Assembly (NCBI GenBank): GCA_963677215.1
Contig: OY781919.1
Coordinates: 3,410,001 to 3,474,000 of the forward strand
Direction of reading: 5' to 3'
Length of the DNA stretch: 64,000 bases
Source of the DNA: G963676795 sp963677215
Lineage (GTDB): Bacteria > Desulfobacterota > Desulfuromonadia > Desulfuromonadales > Geopsychrobacteraceae
Part shown: positions 24,116-33,055 of the stretch, in pieces
Layout: each line of letters starts with the position of its first letter
Position numbering within the stretch: the stretch's first letter is position 1
Translations under genes and position numbers: made by a program
Notes under the pieces: generated by a model
What the model saw: the letters and a program-made list of their open reading frames with translations, nothing else
Told to the model about the DNA's origin: nothing
The model's database searches: none

Positions 24116-26224
24116 CTATGGAAGTTGATTCTTCATCGCCAGTTGCGGGGTCATCTCCATCGATCCCAGATTCAACCCACTCACCTCTGAGACAGCGGCA
24201 TTGGCACAGGAGTAATTCAACGCATTGACGGCAGTCTTGCCAGTCAGCTTAAAGCCCTGCAACAATTGATGCAGTTCTTCCGCCTGCTCTGAAAGCTCTT
24301 CCGCAGCGGTCGCACTTTCGACTGCACTTGCCGAGTTCCTCTGAGTTACGGTATCGATCTGGTTCAGCCCCTCTGTCATCTGGCCGATCCCCTGTGACTG
24401 CTCATTCGATGCCGCAGCGATCTCTTCGAGCAGATCGTTGACCTTGTTGGTACTCGTCATGATTTCTTTCAGTGCCACGGCTGTCTGCTCCGCAATAACT
24501 GCGCCCCGCTGCGTCAAAACAACCGACCCCTCAATCAGCGATGCAGTCTCTTCCGCGGCCTTGGAACTGCGAGCGGCAAGATTCCTGACTTCTTCGGCGA
24601 CTACAGCGAACCCCTTGCCGTGCTGACCGGCACGAGCAGCCTCGACTGCAGCATTCAGGGCCAGCAGATTGGTCTGAAAGGCGATCTCATCGATAACCTT
24701 GATGATCTTGCTGATATCCTGGCTGGCCTGTGTGATCTCGTTCATCGCTGAGACCATTTCAGACATCTGGCGATCCCCTTTCTCGGCAGAAACCTTGGAT
24801 TCACTCGACAACTGATTTGCTGTACCGGCATTATGAGCGTTGGTCGTGACTTGGCTGCTCATCACATTCATGGATGCGGTGACTTCTTCAAAAGAGCTGG
24901 CCGATTGCGTCGCGCCATCTGACAATTCTTCACTGGTTGCCGCCACCTGGGAAGCTCCCGCCGAGATCTGTTCGGCTGCCACCTGAGTCTGATTGAGAAC
25001 ACGACGCAAACTGTTCACCATCCGGTCCAGTGATTTGCCAAGGCAATCCTTGTCAGATGCCAGTTTCACATCACAGGTCAGATCCCCCTCAGAAATCAAT
25101 TCGGCGATGTAGGCTTTTTCCTTGAGTTTTTCAATCATGTTACGGATAGCCGCATAAAGACTGGTTGGTTTTTCATGGTTATCGGCCATGTGGATATCCA
25201 GCTCACCCGCCGCGACACGCTTGGCGATCTCAACAACCTGCGCAGGCTCGCCACCCATCATCTGCATAATCTTTCGTGTCGTAAACAACGCGGCAAAGGC
25301 GCCGAGGACAATAGCGATGATGTTCAGCGATACGATACTGCTTGTCGCCCGGCTGCTGGTTTTCTGCAGCATAGGTCCCAACGCTTCACTCTCAGCATGA
25401 ATATGGCCAGTAATCTCGGCGGTTGCTGTCGCAATCTCAGGCCCCAGAACATCTAGGGAATTGACCACGATATCGTCATGTTGTCCTGTTATCGCCTTTA
25501 TCTCGGCCAGCGAGGCCAGATAAATGTCGATATTGTTCACTATCTTCGACTGCAAGGATACCTGTTCCGCTGCCTTGACATGACCACCGAGTTGCTCAGC
25601 AAAAGTTTTCATTGTCGTCAATTCACCGACAGCGGTGTCATAGGTGACCAAATCATCAGTGTCAGTATATTTCTGAACATAAAGGCGTCCGAGCAACAGA
25701 TGCCTGAGTGCCATCGAAGAGAGGTAAGCTCCTTCGGTATCCCGCGCATCGCGCATGCTGTGGTTCAGCGTATCAAGCCCCTCTACAATGACGCCACCAC
25801 TGGGGACGAGTTTCTGTGAAAAGACCTGTGCCCGCTGCTCTTTTAAGGCTCTCAAATCATTGAAACTCTGCTGGTAGGTCTGCAGGGACTTTTCTATCTT
25901 CTTCAGAGACCTGACTCTTTCAGGTTCAGCGATCTCCCGACCGGCCGCCTTGACGGCATCTTCAGTCATGCCGAAGTACTTGCTGAACCCTTCTAGTTCC
26001 CGTTGTGCCTCACTGGTAATGTAGCTTTTGGCATTGAGACGGGTCATCAGCATCATCGATTCGATATCGCTGGCCGCGTTCGACTCACGGGCCATATGAC
26101 GGTAGGACGTCACCCCTTGTGAGATATGATGGAGGGAATTGTAAGCAAGAACTGCCACGATTGTCAGAAGGACCAGAATGCTGGCAAACCCGAGTGTTAA
26201 CTGACGCGCAAGTGTTAGTTTCAT
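24116..26224 (-). CDS. Methyl-accepting chemotaxis protein with HBM-type sensor
   Basis: 702 residues. One membrane helix lies near 8-30, and a long all-helical periplasmic part of about 260 residues resembles the helical bimodular (HBM) sensor. A second membrane helix is near 295-315, followed by a HAMP region and a cytoplasmic signalling domain with the hairpin core IAFQTNLLALNAAVEAARAG. No C-terminal pentapeptide tether for CheR/CheB is seen. HBM domains in known receptors bind small carboxylates; the ligand here is unknown. It is a single gene facing the bzaF leader. Confidence 0.88.
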   Translation of the reverse strand: MKLTLARQLTLGFASILVLLTIVAVLAYNSLHHISQGVTSYRHMARESNAASDIESMMLMTRLNAKSYITSEAQRELEGFSKYFGMTEDAVKAAGREIAEPERVRSLKKIEKSLQTYQQSFNDLRALKEQRAQVFSQKLVPSGGVIVEGLDTLNHSMRDARDTEGAYLSSMALRHLLLGRLYVQKYTDTDDLVTYDTAVGELTTMKTFAEQLGGHVKAAEQVSLQSKIVNNIDIYLASLAEIKAITGQHDDIVVNSLDVLGPEIATATAEITGHIHAESEALGPMLQKTSSRATSSIVSLNIIAIVLGAFAALFTTRKIMQMMGGEPAQVVEIAKRVAAGELDIHMADNHEKPTSLYAAIRNMIEKLKEKAYIAELISEGDLTCDVKLASDKDCLGKSLDRMVNSLRRVLNQTQVAAEQISAGASQVAATSEELSDGATQSASSFEEVTASMNVMSSQVTTNAHNAGTANQLSSESKVSAEKGDRQMSEMVSAMNEITQASQDISKIIKVIDEIAFQTNLLALNAAVEAARAGQHGKGFAVVAEEVRNLAARSSKAAEETASLIEGSVVLTQRGAVIAEQTAVALKEIMTSTNKVNDLLEEIAAASNEQSQGIGQMTEGLNQIDTVTQRNSASAVESATAAEELSEQAEELHQLLQGFKLTGKTAVNALNYSCANAAVSEVSGLNLGSMEMTPQLAMKNQLP

Positions 26225-26442
26225 CGTCCGACATCTCCATGTGTTAGCTGATTGTTAGTTGTGGTAATTTTTCACATACATTAGCTATAACACCCATTTT
26301 TTATCTGTCAATTATCTCTATAAGATTAATTTAATAATTTACAAAAAATAACTGCCGTAGAAACAATCAGTTACATATCTTTAAATTGAAATATTCAAAA
26401 CAGACGATAAAGAGTATGAGAAGTGGATTTGACGATACGAAG

Positions 26443-26468
26443 AAAAAAAGCCAGCTAAGAGCTGGCTT
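26443..26468 (-). terminator. Intrinsic terminator of tRNA-Pro
   Basis: AAGCCAGCT (26448-26456) pairs with AGCTGGCTT (26460-26468), followed on the minus strand by a T tract. Confidence 0.85.
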
Positions 26469-26475
26469 GATATTT

Positions 26476-26552
26476 TGGTCGGGATGACTGGATTTGAACC
26501 AGCGGCCCCTTGTCCCCCAGACAAGTGCGCTACCAGGCTGCGCCACATCCCG
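26476..26552 (-). tRNA. tRNA-Pro (anticodon GGG)
   Basis: The acceptor stem CGGGATG/CATCCCG, the T arm GGTTCAAATCC and the anticodon stem CTTGT/ACAAG with loop CTGGGGG give anticodon GGG. The discriminator A and the 3-prime CCA are encoded. Confidence 0.97.
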
Positions 26553-26614
26553 TTTTTTTGAATTTGCGGATTATCTTGTATTCTCGAACCCTTGTCAAGA
26601 AAAATGGCTTACAG

Positions 26615-27928
26615 TTAAAGTTGACGACGATCAATGATCCGGCAGGCCTTGCCTTCATGACGAGTTATCGATGAAGGTTCAACCAATTTGACCCTGGCGC
26701 TGATCCCCAGGGCCGAGGCCAGCCTCTTTTCAGCCAGATCGATGAACTGACGCTGCTGTTTCATTTCATCGAAGAAAATCCGCTCATTGACCTCAACCAG
26801 AATCTCCAGCGTATCGGAATTATTAGCCCGATCGACGATCAACTGATAGTGTGGCTCGCACCCTTCGATCTGGAACAGGACCTCCTCAATCTGGGTCGGA
26901 AAAACATTCACCCCTTTAATAATCAGCATATCATCGCTGCGACCACGGGTCTTCTCCATCCGGGCCAGAGTCCGGCCGCAGTCACAGCGCTCATAATGCA
27001 GTCGGGTGATATCCCTTGTCCGGTAACGGATCATCGGAAAGGCCTGCTTGGTCAGACTGGTGATGACCAACTCTCCGACCGAACCTTCAGGTAGAACTTC
27101 ACCTGTTTCCGGATCAATGATTTCAGCAATGAAATGATCTTCCGCAATATGCATTCCCTTTTTAAAGACACAGTCTCCGGCGACTCCCGGCCCCATGATT
27201 TCGGACAGCCCATAATTATCGGTGGCGATGACCCCGAGACGCTGTTCAAGCTCGCTGCGCATCTGTTCACTCCAGGGTTCCGCCCCAAAGAGACCGATCC
27301 TCAAGGCAAGCGTCGACGGATCGATCCCCTGTTTTTCCATCCGGTCAGCGATAGTCAATGCATAGGACGGTGTACAGACCAGCACCGACGAACGGTAATC
27401 CTGCATGATCATGATCTGCTTGTCGGTATTCCCCCCCGACATCGGGATGACCGAAGCACCGATCAGCTCTGATCCGTAATGCAGCCCGAAAGCCCCGGTA
27501 AAGAGGCCGTAGCCAAAGGCGATATGGACGATATCCTCATCGGTCACCCCGGCGGCAGTCATAAAACGGGAGACAAGCTCGGACCAGGTCTGAATGTCCT
27601 GCCTGGTGTAGCCGACAACGGTCGGCTTGCCGGTGGTTCCCGAAGAAGAATGAATGCGCACCACTTCGCGCATCGGTACGGCAAACATTCCGTAAGGATA
27701 ATTCAGCCGCAGATCGTCCTTGGTGGTAAACGGCAGATGTCTTAAATCCCCAAGGCTTTTCAAATCATCAGGACAAAAAGAGCACTCCCTGAATTTGGCC
27801 TGATAACAGGGCACGTTTGCCGCGACACGACTGATTGTCAATTTCAGACGCTCCAGCTGCAGGTCCCGCAACTGCTCGCGCGACATGCACTCCGCTTCCC
27901 GATTCCAGATTTTAATCGCTGCAGACAT
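26615..27928 (-). CDS. paaK: Phenylacetate-CoA ligase family protein (1 of 2)
   Basis: 437 residues of the PaaK branch of adenylate-forming enzymes. The AMP-binding loop is SSSGTTGKPTVVGY near 96-109, YRTRDITRL and GRSDDMLIIKGVNVFPTQIEEVLF mark the C-terminal domain. The reaction is arylacetate + ATP + CoA to aryl-acetyl-CoA + AMP + PPi. It ends the leftward operon that starts with iorA, so it probably handles arylacetyl groups arising from aryl-pyruvate oxidation or activates arylacetates. A second copy lies two genes upstream. Confidence 0.9.
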   Translation of the reverse strand: MSAAIKIWNREAECMSREQLRDLQLERLKLTISRVAANVPCYQAKFRECSFCPDDLKSLGDLRHLPFTTKDDLRLNYPYGMFAVPMREVVRIHSSSGTTGKPTVVGYTRQDIQTWSELVSRFMTAAGVTDEDIVHIAFGYGLFTGAFGLHYGSELIGASVIPMSGGNTDKQIMIMQDYRSSVLVCTPSYALTIADRMEKQGIDPSTLALRIGLFGAEPWSEQMRSELEQRLGVIATDNYGLSEIMGPGVAGDCVFKKGMHIAEDHFIAEIIDPETGEVLPEGSVGELVITSLTKQAFPMIRYRTRDITRLHYERCDCGRTLARMEKTRGRSDDMLIIKGVNVFPTQIEEVLFQIEGCEPHYQLIVDRANNSDTLEILVEVNERIFFDEMKQQRQFIDLAEKRLASALGISARVKLVEPSSITRHEGKACRIIDRRQL

Positions 27929-27966
27929 AATAAATGGCCTTGAGTATGAGTGATAAGCTACGGGTC

Positions 27967-28398
27967 TTAGAAGGATGTCAGCTTTTCACCCTTGAGAATA
28001 TTGACCCCTTTATCGCGCAATACCTGGATAGCCTCATCGACATTGTCAAAACGAAAGATGATAACGGCGTTCCCTCCGGAGCGTTCTACAAAGGCATACA
28101 TATATTCGACATTAATGGTGTTCCTGTCGAGAATCTGCAGAATGGAAGACAGCCCGCCAGGCACATCAGGAACCTCGACACCGATCACCTCCGTCTTGTT
28201 GACGGTAAAATGATTATCGCGCAGAACCTGTAAGGCCTTTTCGCTGTCGTCGACAATCAGGCGCAAGATGCCGAAATCGGAAGTATCGGCAAGAGACAGG
28301 GCGCGAATATTCACACCGGAGTCTCCGAGAATTCCGGAGACTTCTGCAAGACGGCCCGATTTGTTTTCAATGAATATCGATATCTGTTCAACTTTCAT
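27967..28398 (-). CDS. Tandem ACT-domain protein
   Basis: 143 residues forming two ACT domains (about 1-68 and 70-140), small ligand-binding modules that usually sense amino acids. An AAGGAG site precedes the ATG. Proteins of this kind are commonly found next to paaK and ior genes. It is likely to bind an aromatic amino acid and regulate the flanking ligases; this role is inferred from position. Confidence 0.85.
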   Translation of the reverse strand: MKVEQISIFIENKSGRLAEVSGILGDSGVNIRALSLADTSDFGILRLIVDDSEKALQVLRDNHFTVNKTEVIGVEVPDVPGGLSSILQILDRNTINVEYMYAFVERSGGNAVIIFRFDNVDEAIQVLRDKGVNILKGEKLTSF

Positions 28399-28419
28399 GA
28401 AAGGCTCCTTGGTAGAATA

Positions 28420-29727
28420 TCAGGAATTATACTTCCGCTTATCGACAACACGCTGCGCCTTGCCTTCACTTCGCGTGATGGTTTTAGGCTCGACAAGTCT
28501 GACCTTACAGGTCACGCCGAGCAGATCCTTGATATCTTTTCTGACCTTGGCGCTTAAACCCTGAAGAACCTTCACTTCATCGGAGAAGGTCTGTTCGTTG
28601 ACCTCAACCTGAACCTCCAGAGTATCGAGGTTCCCTTCCCTTTCAACAATCAACTGATAGTGCGGTTCAATCCCTTCGATATTGAAGAGCACCGACTCAA
28701 TCTGACTCGGGAAGACGTTGACACCGCGAATGATCAGCATATCGTCACTGCGACCGCTGAGTCGCTCGATACGCAGATGAGTCCGACCACAGCTGCAGGG
28801 TTCGGTGATCAGGCGGGTGATATCTCTGGTCCGATACCGAATCAGCGGAATTCCTTCCTTGGTGATGGTGGTGATGACCAGCTCGCCCTTTTCACCTGGC
28901 GGCAGGACTTCACCCGTTTCAGGATTGATGATTTCCGGGATGAAGTGGTCCTCCCAGATATGCAGCCCGTTCTGAGCCTCATGGCATTCGATGGCGACCC
29001 CCGGCCCCATGATCTCGGACAGGCCATAGATATCGATCGCTTTGATGTAAAGCTTCTCCTCAATCTCACGTCGCATCTTTTCGCTCCAGGGCTCGGCCCC
29101 CAGGATTCCGACCTTGAGTTTGAGACTCCGGATATCGATCCCCTCTTCCTTGGCGACCTCCGCAAGGAAAAGACTGTAGGACGGGGTACAGGTCAGAACG
29201 GTCGAACCGAAATCCTGCATGATCATCAGCTGCTTCTTGGTATTGCCCCCTGAAATAGGGATGACCGAGGCCCCTAGCCGTTCGGCTCCGTAATGGGCGC
29301 CGAGACCGCCGGTAAAGAGTCCGTAACCATAAGCATTATGAATAATATCCTGTTTGTCTGCTCCGGCGGCGACAAAAGAACGAGCCATCAACTCGCTCCA
29401 GGTATCAATATCCTTTTTGGTGTAACCGACGACTGTCGGCTTGCCGGTTGTACCGGACGAGGCATGAATACGGACAATCTCATCCAGAGGGGCAGCAAAC
29501 AACCCGTAGGGATAATTGGCACGCATATCCTGTTTGAGGGTAAATGGCAGTTTTTGAAGATCGGCCAGTGATTGAATCTCGTCTGGCGTTACGCCGCGCT
29601 GTTTGAAACTTTGCTGGTAAAAAGGAACTGATGCGTAAACCCGGGCAACAGTCTGTTGGAGGCGTTTGAGCTGTATCGATTCAAGCGCTTCACGTGGCAG
29701 TGTCTCAAAATCGTCGTTCCAGATCAC
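28420..29727 (-). CDS. paaK: Phenylacetate-CoA ligase family protein (2 of 2)
   Basis: 435 residues, a close paralogue of the 26615 ligase, with ASSGTTGKPTVVGYT and GRSDDMLIIRGVNVFPSQIESVLF. The start is GTG behind a strong GAGGAGG site. It lies 18 bases after iorB. Two ligases in one operon suggest different aryl groups, such as phenylacetate and indoleacetate or 4-hydroxyphenylacetate. Confidence 0.9.
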   Translation of the reverse strand: MIWNDDFETLPREALESIQLKRLQQTVARVYASVPFYQQSFKQRGVTPDEIQSLADLQKLPFTLKQDMRANYPYGLFAAPLDEIVRIHASSGTTGKPTVVGYTKKDIDTWSELMARSFVAAGADKQDIIHNAYGYGLFTGGLGAHYGAERLGASVIPISGGNTKKQLMIMQDFGSTVLTCTPSYSLFLAEVAKEEGIDIRSLKLKVGILGAEPWSEKMRREIEEKLYIKAIDIYGLSEIMGPGVAIECHEAQNGLHIWEDHFIPEIINPETGEVLPPGEKGELVITTITKEGIPLIRYRTRDITRLITEPCSCGRTHLRIERLSGRSDDMLIIRGVNVFPSQIESVLFNIEGIEPHYQLIVEREGNLDTLEVQVEVNEQTFSDEVKVLQGLSAKVRKDIKDLLGVTCKVRLVEPKTITRSEGKAQRVVDKRKYNS

Positions 29728-29745
29728 GGGACCTCCTCTAAAAAA

Positions 29746-30324
29746 TTATTTCACTTTACAACCCAGTTCAAAGGCTTTCAGATTGATCTCCAGGAGCCGC
29801 TCCGGAATCATTTTTTTCAACGCTTCAAGCCAGAGGCTTCTATCAAAATCAAGGATGTTGGACAGAGCTCCGAGCAGAACGGTATTGACCGTCTTCGAAT
29901 TACCTGCCTCAAGCGCGAGGTCCAGACCGCTGACAACTGTCGTTGCCGGGTATTTGGAACGGATCTCCCCAGCAAGGTTCGACGGATAGGCCATCTTTCC
30001 AAGTGCGACAGCAGGTGGCGCAATCTTCCAGTCGTTGACCACAACCCTGCCATTGTCCTTCAGTAGAGGCATATAACGACAGGCTTCAAGCATCTCGAAG
30101 CTGAACAGAATGTCGACCTCCCCTTCCGGAATGATTGAAGAAAAGACCTTGTCACCGAAACGGACATGGGAAACAACACTGCCGCCGCGCTGCGACATGC
30201 CATGAATCTCATTCTTTTTAACATCGAGTCCTGCCATCATGATCACTTCGGAAAGCACCTCGCTGGCCAGCAGAATCCCCTGTCCACCGACTCCGGCTAA
30301 CAAGATGTTGGTAATCTGACTCAT
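29746..30324 (-). CDS. iorB: Indolepyruvate:ferredoxin oxidoreductase beta subunit
   Basis: 192 residues. The N-terminal ILLAGVGGQGILLAS motif is typical of the gamma-type domain of 2-oxoacid:ferredoxin oxidoreductases and of IorB. With IorA it oxidises aryl-pyruvates from tryptophan, phenylalanine or tyrosine to aryl-acetyl-CoA, reducing ferredoxin in the cytoplasm. It starts 2 bases after the iorA stop codon. Confidence 0.92.
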   Translation of the reverse strand: MSQITNILLAGVGGQGILLASEVLSEVIMMAGLDVKKNEIHGMSQRGGSVVSHVRFGDKVFSSIIPEGEVDILFSFEMLEACRYMPLLKDNGRVVVNDWKIAPPAVALGKMAYPSNLAGEIRSKYPATTVVSGLDLALEAGNSKTVNTVLLGALSNILDFDRSLWLEALKKMIPERLLEINLKAFELGCKVK

Positions 30325-30326
30325 GA

Positions 30327-32075
30327 TTATTCACACTCCTTGAAAGCGCCGAACCCACAGGTTTGCTGGCAGACCTTACAGCCGACACAGATGATCGGGT
30401 CAATATTCGACTTTTTCTTTTCATCGTCCCAGGTGATAGCCGGACAGCCAAGCTTGAGACAGGCCTTGCAGCCGACACAAACGCTGTGATCGACATAGAG
30501 CGGTTTGCGTTTTTCCCTGTTGTCACGAGGAACAAGCATGCAGGGACGCGAAGTGATGATAACTGATACCTCATCGCGTGCCATCTCTTCTCGAATGACT
30601 TTACGTGTCAGGGCTATATCATAGGGGTCGACAACAGACACATGCCTGACGCCTACGGCCCTGCACAGCTGCTCCAGGTTGACGCGGTAGGTCTGGTCCT
30701 CGGTCAGGGTGTAGCCGGAAGCGGGATTTTCCTGACGCCCGGTCATTGCCGTAATCCGGTTATCCAGAATAATGACTGTCGAAGCGGATTTATTGTAGAC
30801 CATATCCATCAGGCCGTTGATACCGGTGTGCAGGAAAGTCGAATCACCGATAACCGCAACCACCTTGCGCTGATCCTCCGCGCTGAGAACCTTGCTAATC
30901 CCGGTGGCCATTCCGATACTGGCCCCCATGCAGACGCAGGTGTCCATGGCCGACAAGGGCGGCATAAAGCCCAGGGTGTAACAGCCGATATCACCCGAGA
31001 CATAGGCCTTGGCGCGGTTCAACTCCATAAACACCCCACGATGCGGACAGCCTGGACACATGTTCGGCGGACGCTGAGGGAGTTCAGGCGATGCATCTTC
31101 GACGGGAATATCGGTACCGAAAAGAGCCTGCTGCAGACGCCCTGGCGTCAATTCCCCGCAGAGTGGCAACTTGTCCTTGCCGATAACTTCGATCCCCATG
31201 GCCCTGACCTGCTCTTCAATGAAAGGGTCCAGTTCTTCGACGACATAAAGAGTTTTATAGCTGGCTGAAAAATCGCGGATCAATGATTTCGCCAGGGGGT
31301 AAACAAGCCCCAGTTTGAGTACTGCGGCATGCGGCAGTACTTCCTTCACATACTGATAGGAGACACCGGAGGTAATGACCCCGACATCTCCGGAGGCGTC
31401 TTCTATACGGTTGAAGGACTGACTGCAGGCCCAGCTTTCAAGATCGGTGATGCGCTTTTCGACATCATAATGTCGGCGCCTGGCGTTGCCGGGCAACATG
31501 ACCAGCTTCTGCGGATTTCTATCAAGAGCAGGCTGCCTGATCTGTTCTGGGCGCTCACCCAACGTGACGATCGATTTCGAGTGCGAGATACGCGTCGTAC
31601 TGCGCAACAGCACGGGTGTATCAAACTTTTCACTCAGCTCAAAGGCCGCCTTGGTGAAATCGAGGGCCTCCTGGCTGTCCGCCGGCTCAAACATCGGTAT
31701 CTTGGCAAATTTGGCGTAGTTGCGGTTATCCTGTTCATTCTGAGAAGAATGCAATTCCGGATCGTCAGCCGTCACCAGCACCAGTCCACCGTTAACTCCG
31801 GTGTACGACAGGGTAAAAAGAGGATCTGCGGCAACATTGACACCGACATGCTTCATCGTCACGATCGATCTCGCCCCGCCAAAACAGGCTCCGATACCGA
31901 CCTCGAGAGCCACCTTTTCGTTCGGCGCCCATGAAGCGTTGATCTCTTTGTAATTGATAATATTTTCCAGAATTTCTGTGCTGGGGGTCCCGGGATAGGC
32001 ACTGGCAACAAGAACACCAGCTTCAAAGGCACCACGCGCTATCGCTTCGTTCCCTGAAAGCAGTACTTTGTCCAT
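30327..32075 (-). CDS. iorA: Indolepyruvate:ferredoxin oxidoreductase alpha subunit
   Basis: 582 residues. The N-terminal pyrimidine-binding region (SAYPGTPSTEI), a TPP-binding region with CPGCPHRG and GDSTFLHTG...LDN, and two C-terminal 4Fe-4S motifs (CVGCKACLKLGCP and CVGCKVCQQTC) are all present. I moved the start to 32075, where AAGGG precedes an ATG and the family sequence MDKVLLSGNEA begins. It is the first gene of the iorA-iorB-paaK-ACT-paaK operon. Confidence 0.93.
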   Translation of the reverse strand: MDKVLLSGNEAIARGAFEAGVLVASAYPGTPSTEILENIINYKEINASWAPNEKVALEVGIGACFGGARSIVTMKHVGVNVAADPLFTLSYTGVNGGLVLVTADDPELHSSQNEQDNRNYAKFAKIPMFEPADSQEALDFTKAAFELSEKFDTPVLLRSTTRISHSKSIVTLGERPEQIRQPALDRNPQKLVMLPGNARRRHYDVEKRITDLESWACSQSFNRIEDASGDVGVITSGVSYQYVKEVLPHAAVLKLGLVYPLAKSLIRDFSASYKTLYVVEELDPFIEEQVRAMGIEVIGKDKLPLCGELTPGRLQQALFGTDIPVEDASPELPQRPPNMCPGCPHRGVFMELNRAKAYVSGDIGCYTLGFMPPLSAMDTCVCMGASIGMATGISKVLSAEDQRKVVAVIGDSTFLHTGINGLMDMVYNKSASTVIILDNRITAMTGRQENPASGYTLTEDQTYRVNLEQLCRAVGVRHVSVVDPYDIALTRKVIREEMARDEVSVIITSRPCMLVPRDNREKRKPLYVDHSVCVGCKACLKLGCPAITWDDEKKKSNIDPIICVGCKVCQQTCGFGAFKECE

Positions 32076-32144
32076 AAAAGCCCTTAGGATTATTGATTTG
32101 ATTGAAGAAAAGATGGGCAATCATAGGCAATCGCCAGCCTTCTG

Positions 32145-33050
32145 TCAACGTGTGCGACACAACTCCAGCAGAAGACCTTCCAGCAGTCCGGAATCCGAAA
32201 CTTTTATTTGATCCTGCTGAAATGATTGACAAAAGGCCATCGTGATACGCAGGCCATGAGCGATAAGATCACCTCGCCCCGGCTCCATACCAATGATGGC
32301 TTCACGCTCGAGCTTGGTGAGAGGCAGAAGCCTCTCCAAGGTCGACTCTAACCAGGGCACAGGAATAATATGGTTGTTGATCAGGGCAGGCTGATAGTCT
32401 GCAAGTTCAAGATGCATGGCTGCAAGCGTTGTCACAGTACCGGCCGTACCAACCAGACAATAGTCGCTGTCCAGTAATCCAGCGTTTGCAAGCTGGCTGT
32501 GCAGGTCTGAGAAAACCGCGTCGATATCAGCTTGCCGTTCCGTATCGGTATGACATTCCTCCTCGAGGCGGACAACACCAAGGGGATAGCTCTTCTGAAA
32601 AGCCACAGCCTGATCACGTAGACAGATCAGTTCGGTACTCCCGCCACCGATATCCATGATGATAGCCCGCTCAGGAAGAGGATTAATAACCGACATGACT
32701 CCGGTCGTTGTCAAGGCCGCTTCGCGGTTGCCGTCGATCACTTCAATCTCAATTCCAGTTGCAGACAGAACAGAATCGATAAACTCCTGACGATTGGCAG
32801 CTCGGCGCACAGCCTCTGTCGCTACAGCACGGATCTGGGTAGCCTGCAGTTCTTCAGCCTGCTGAGCGAACCATTTCAGGGCTTCGACAGCACGCTGCAT
32901 ACTTTCGGCATGCAGACCGACCTCCGGATCGAACTGACCAGACAATCTGGCGATCTGACGCAAATAACGCTGTGACTCAATTCCCGTTGAGCCACAGCGT
33001 CCCAGAAGCATTCTCAGAGTGTTACTGCCAATATCGATTGCAGCAAGCAT
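32145..33050 (-). CDS. Exopolyphosphatase / (p)ppGpp phosphohydrolase family protein (Ppx/GppA)
   Basis: 301 residues. The ASKHA phosphate-binding segment AAIDIGSNTLRMLLG is at the N-terminus and IMDIGGGSTELI near residue 138. It is the short Ppx/GppA form without the C-terminal HD domain. It follows the Na/Pi transporter by 5 bases, so phosphate export or uptake and polyphosphate turnover are probably co-regulated. Confidence 0.88.
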   Translation of the reverse strand: MLAAIDIGSNTLRMLLGRCGSTGIESQRYLRQIARLSGQFDPEVGLHAESMQRAVEALKWFAQQAEELQATQIRAVATEAVRRAANRQEFIDSVLSATGIEIEVIDGNREAALTTTGVMSVINPLPERAIIMDIGGGSTELICLRDQAVAFQKSYPLGVVRLEEECHTDTERQADIDAVFSDLHSQLANAGLLDSDYCLVGTAGTVTTLAAMHLELADYQPALINNHIIPVPWLESTLERLLPLTKLEREAIIGMEPGRGDLIAHGLRITMAFCQSFQQDQIKVSDSGLLEGLLLELCRTR

Positions 33051-33055
33051 AGCTC

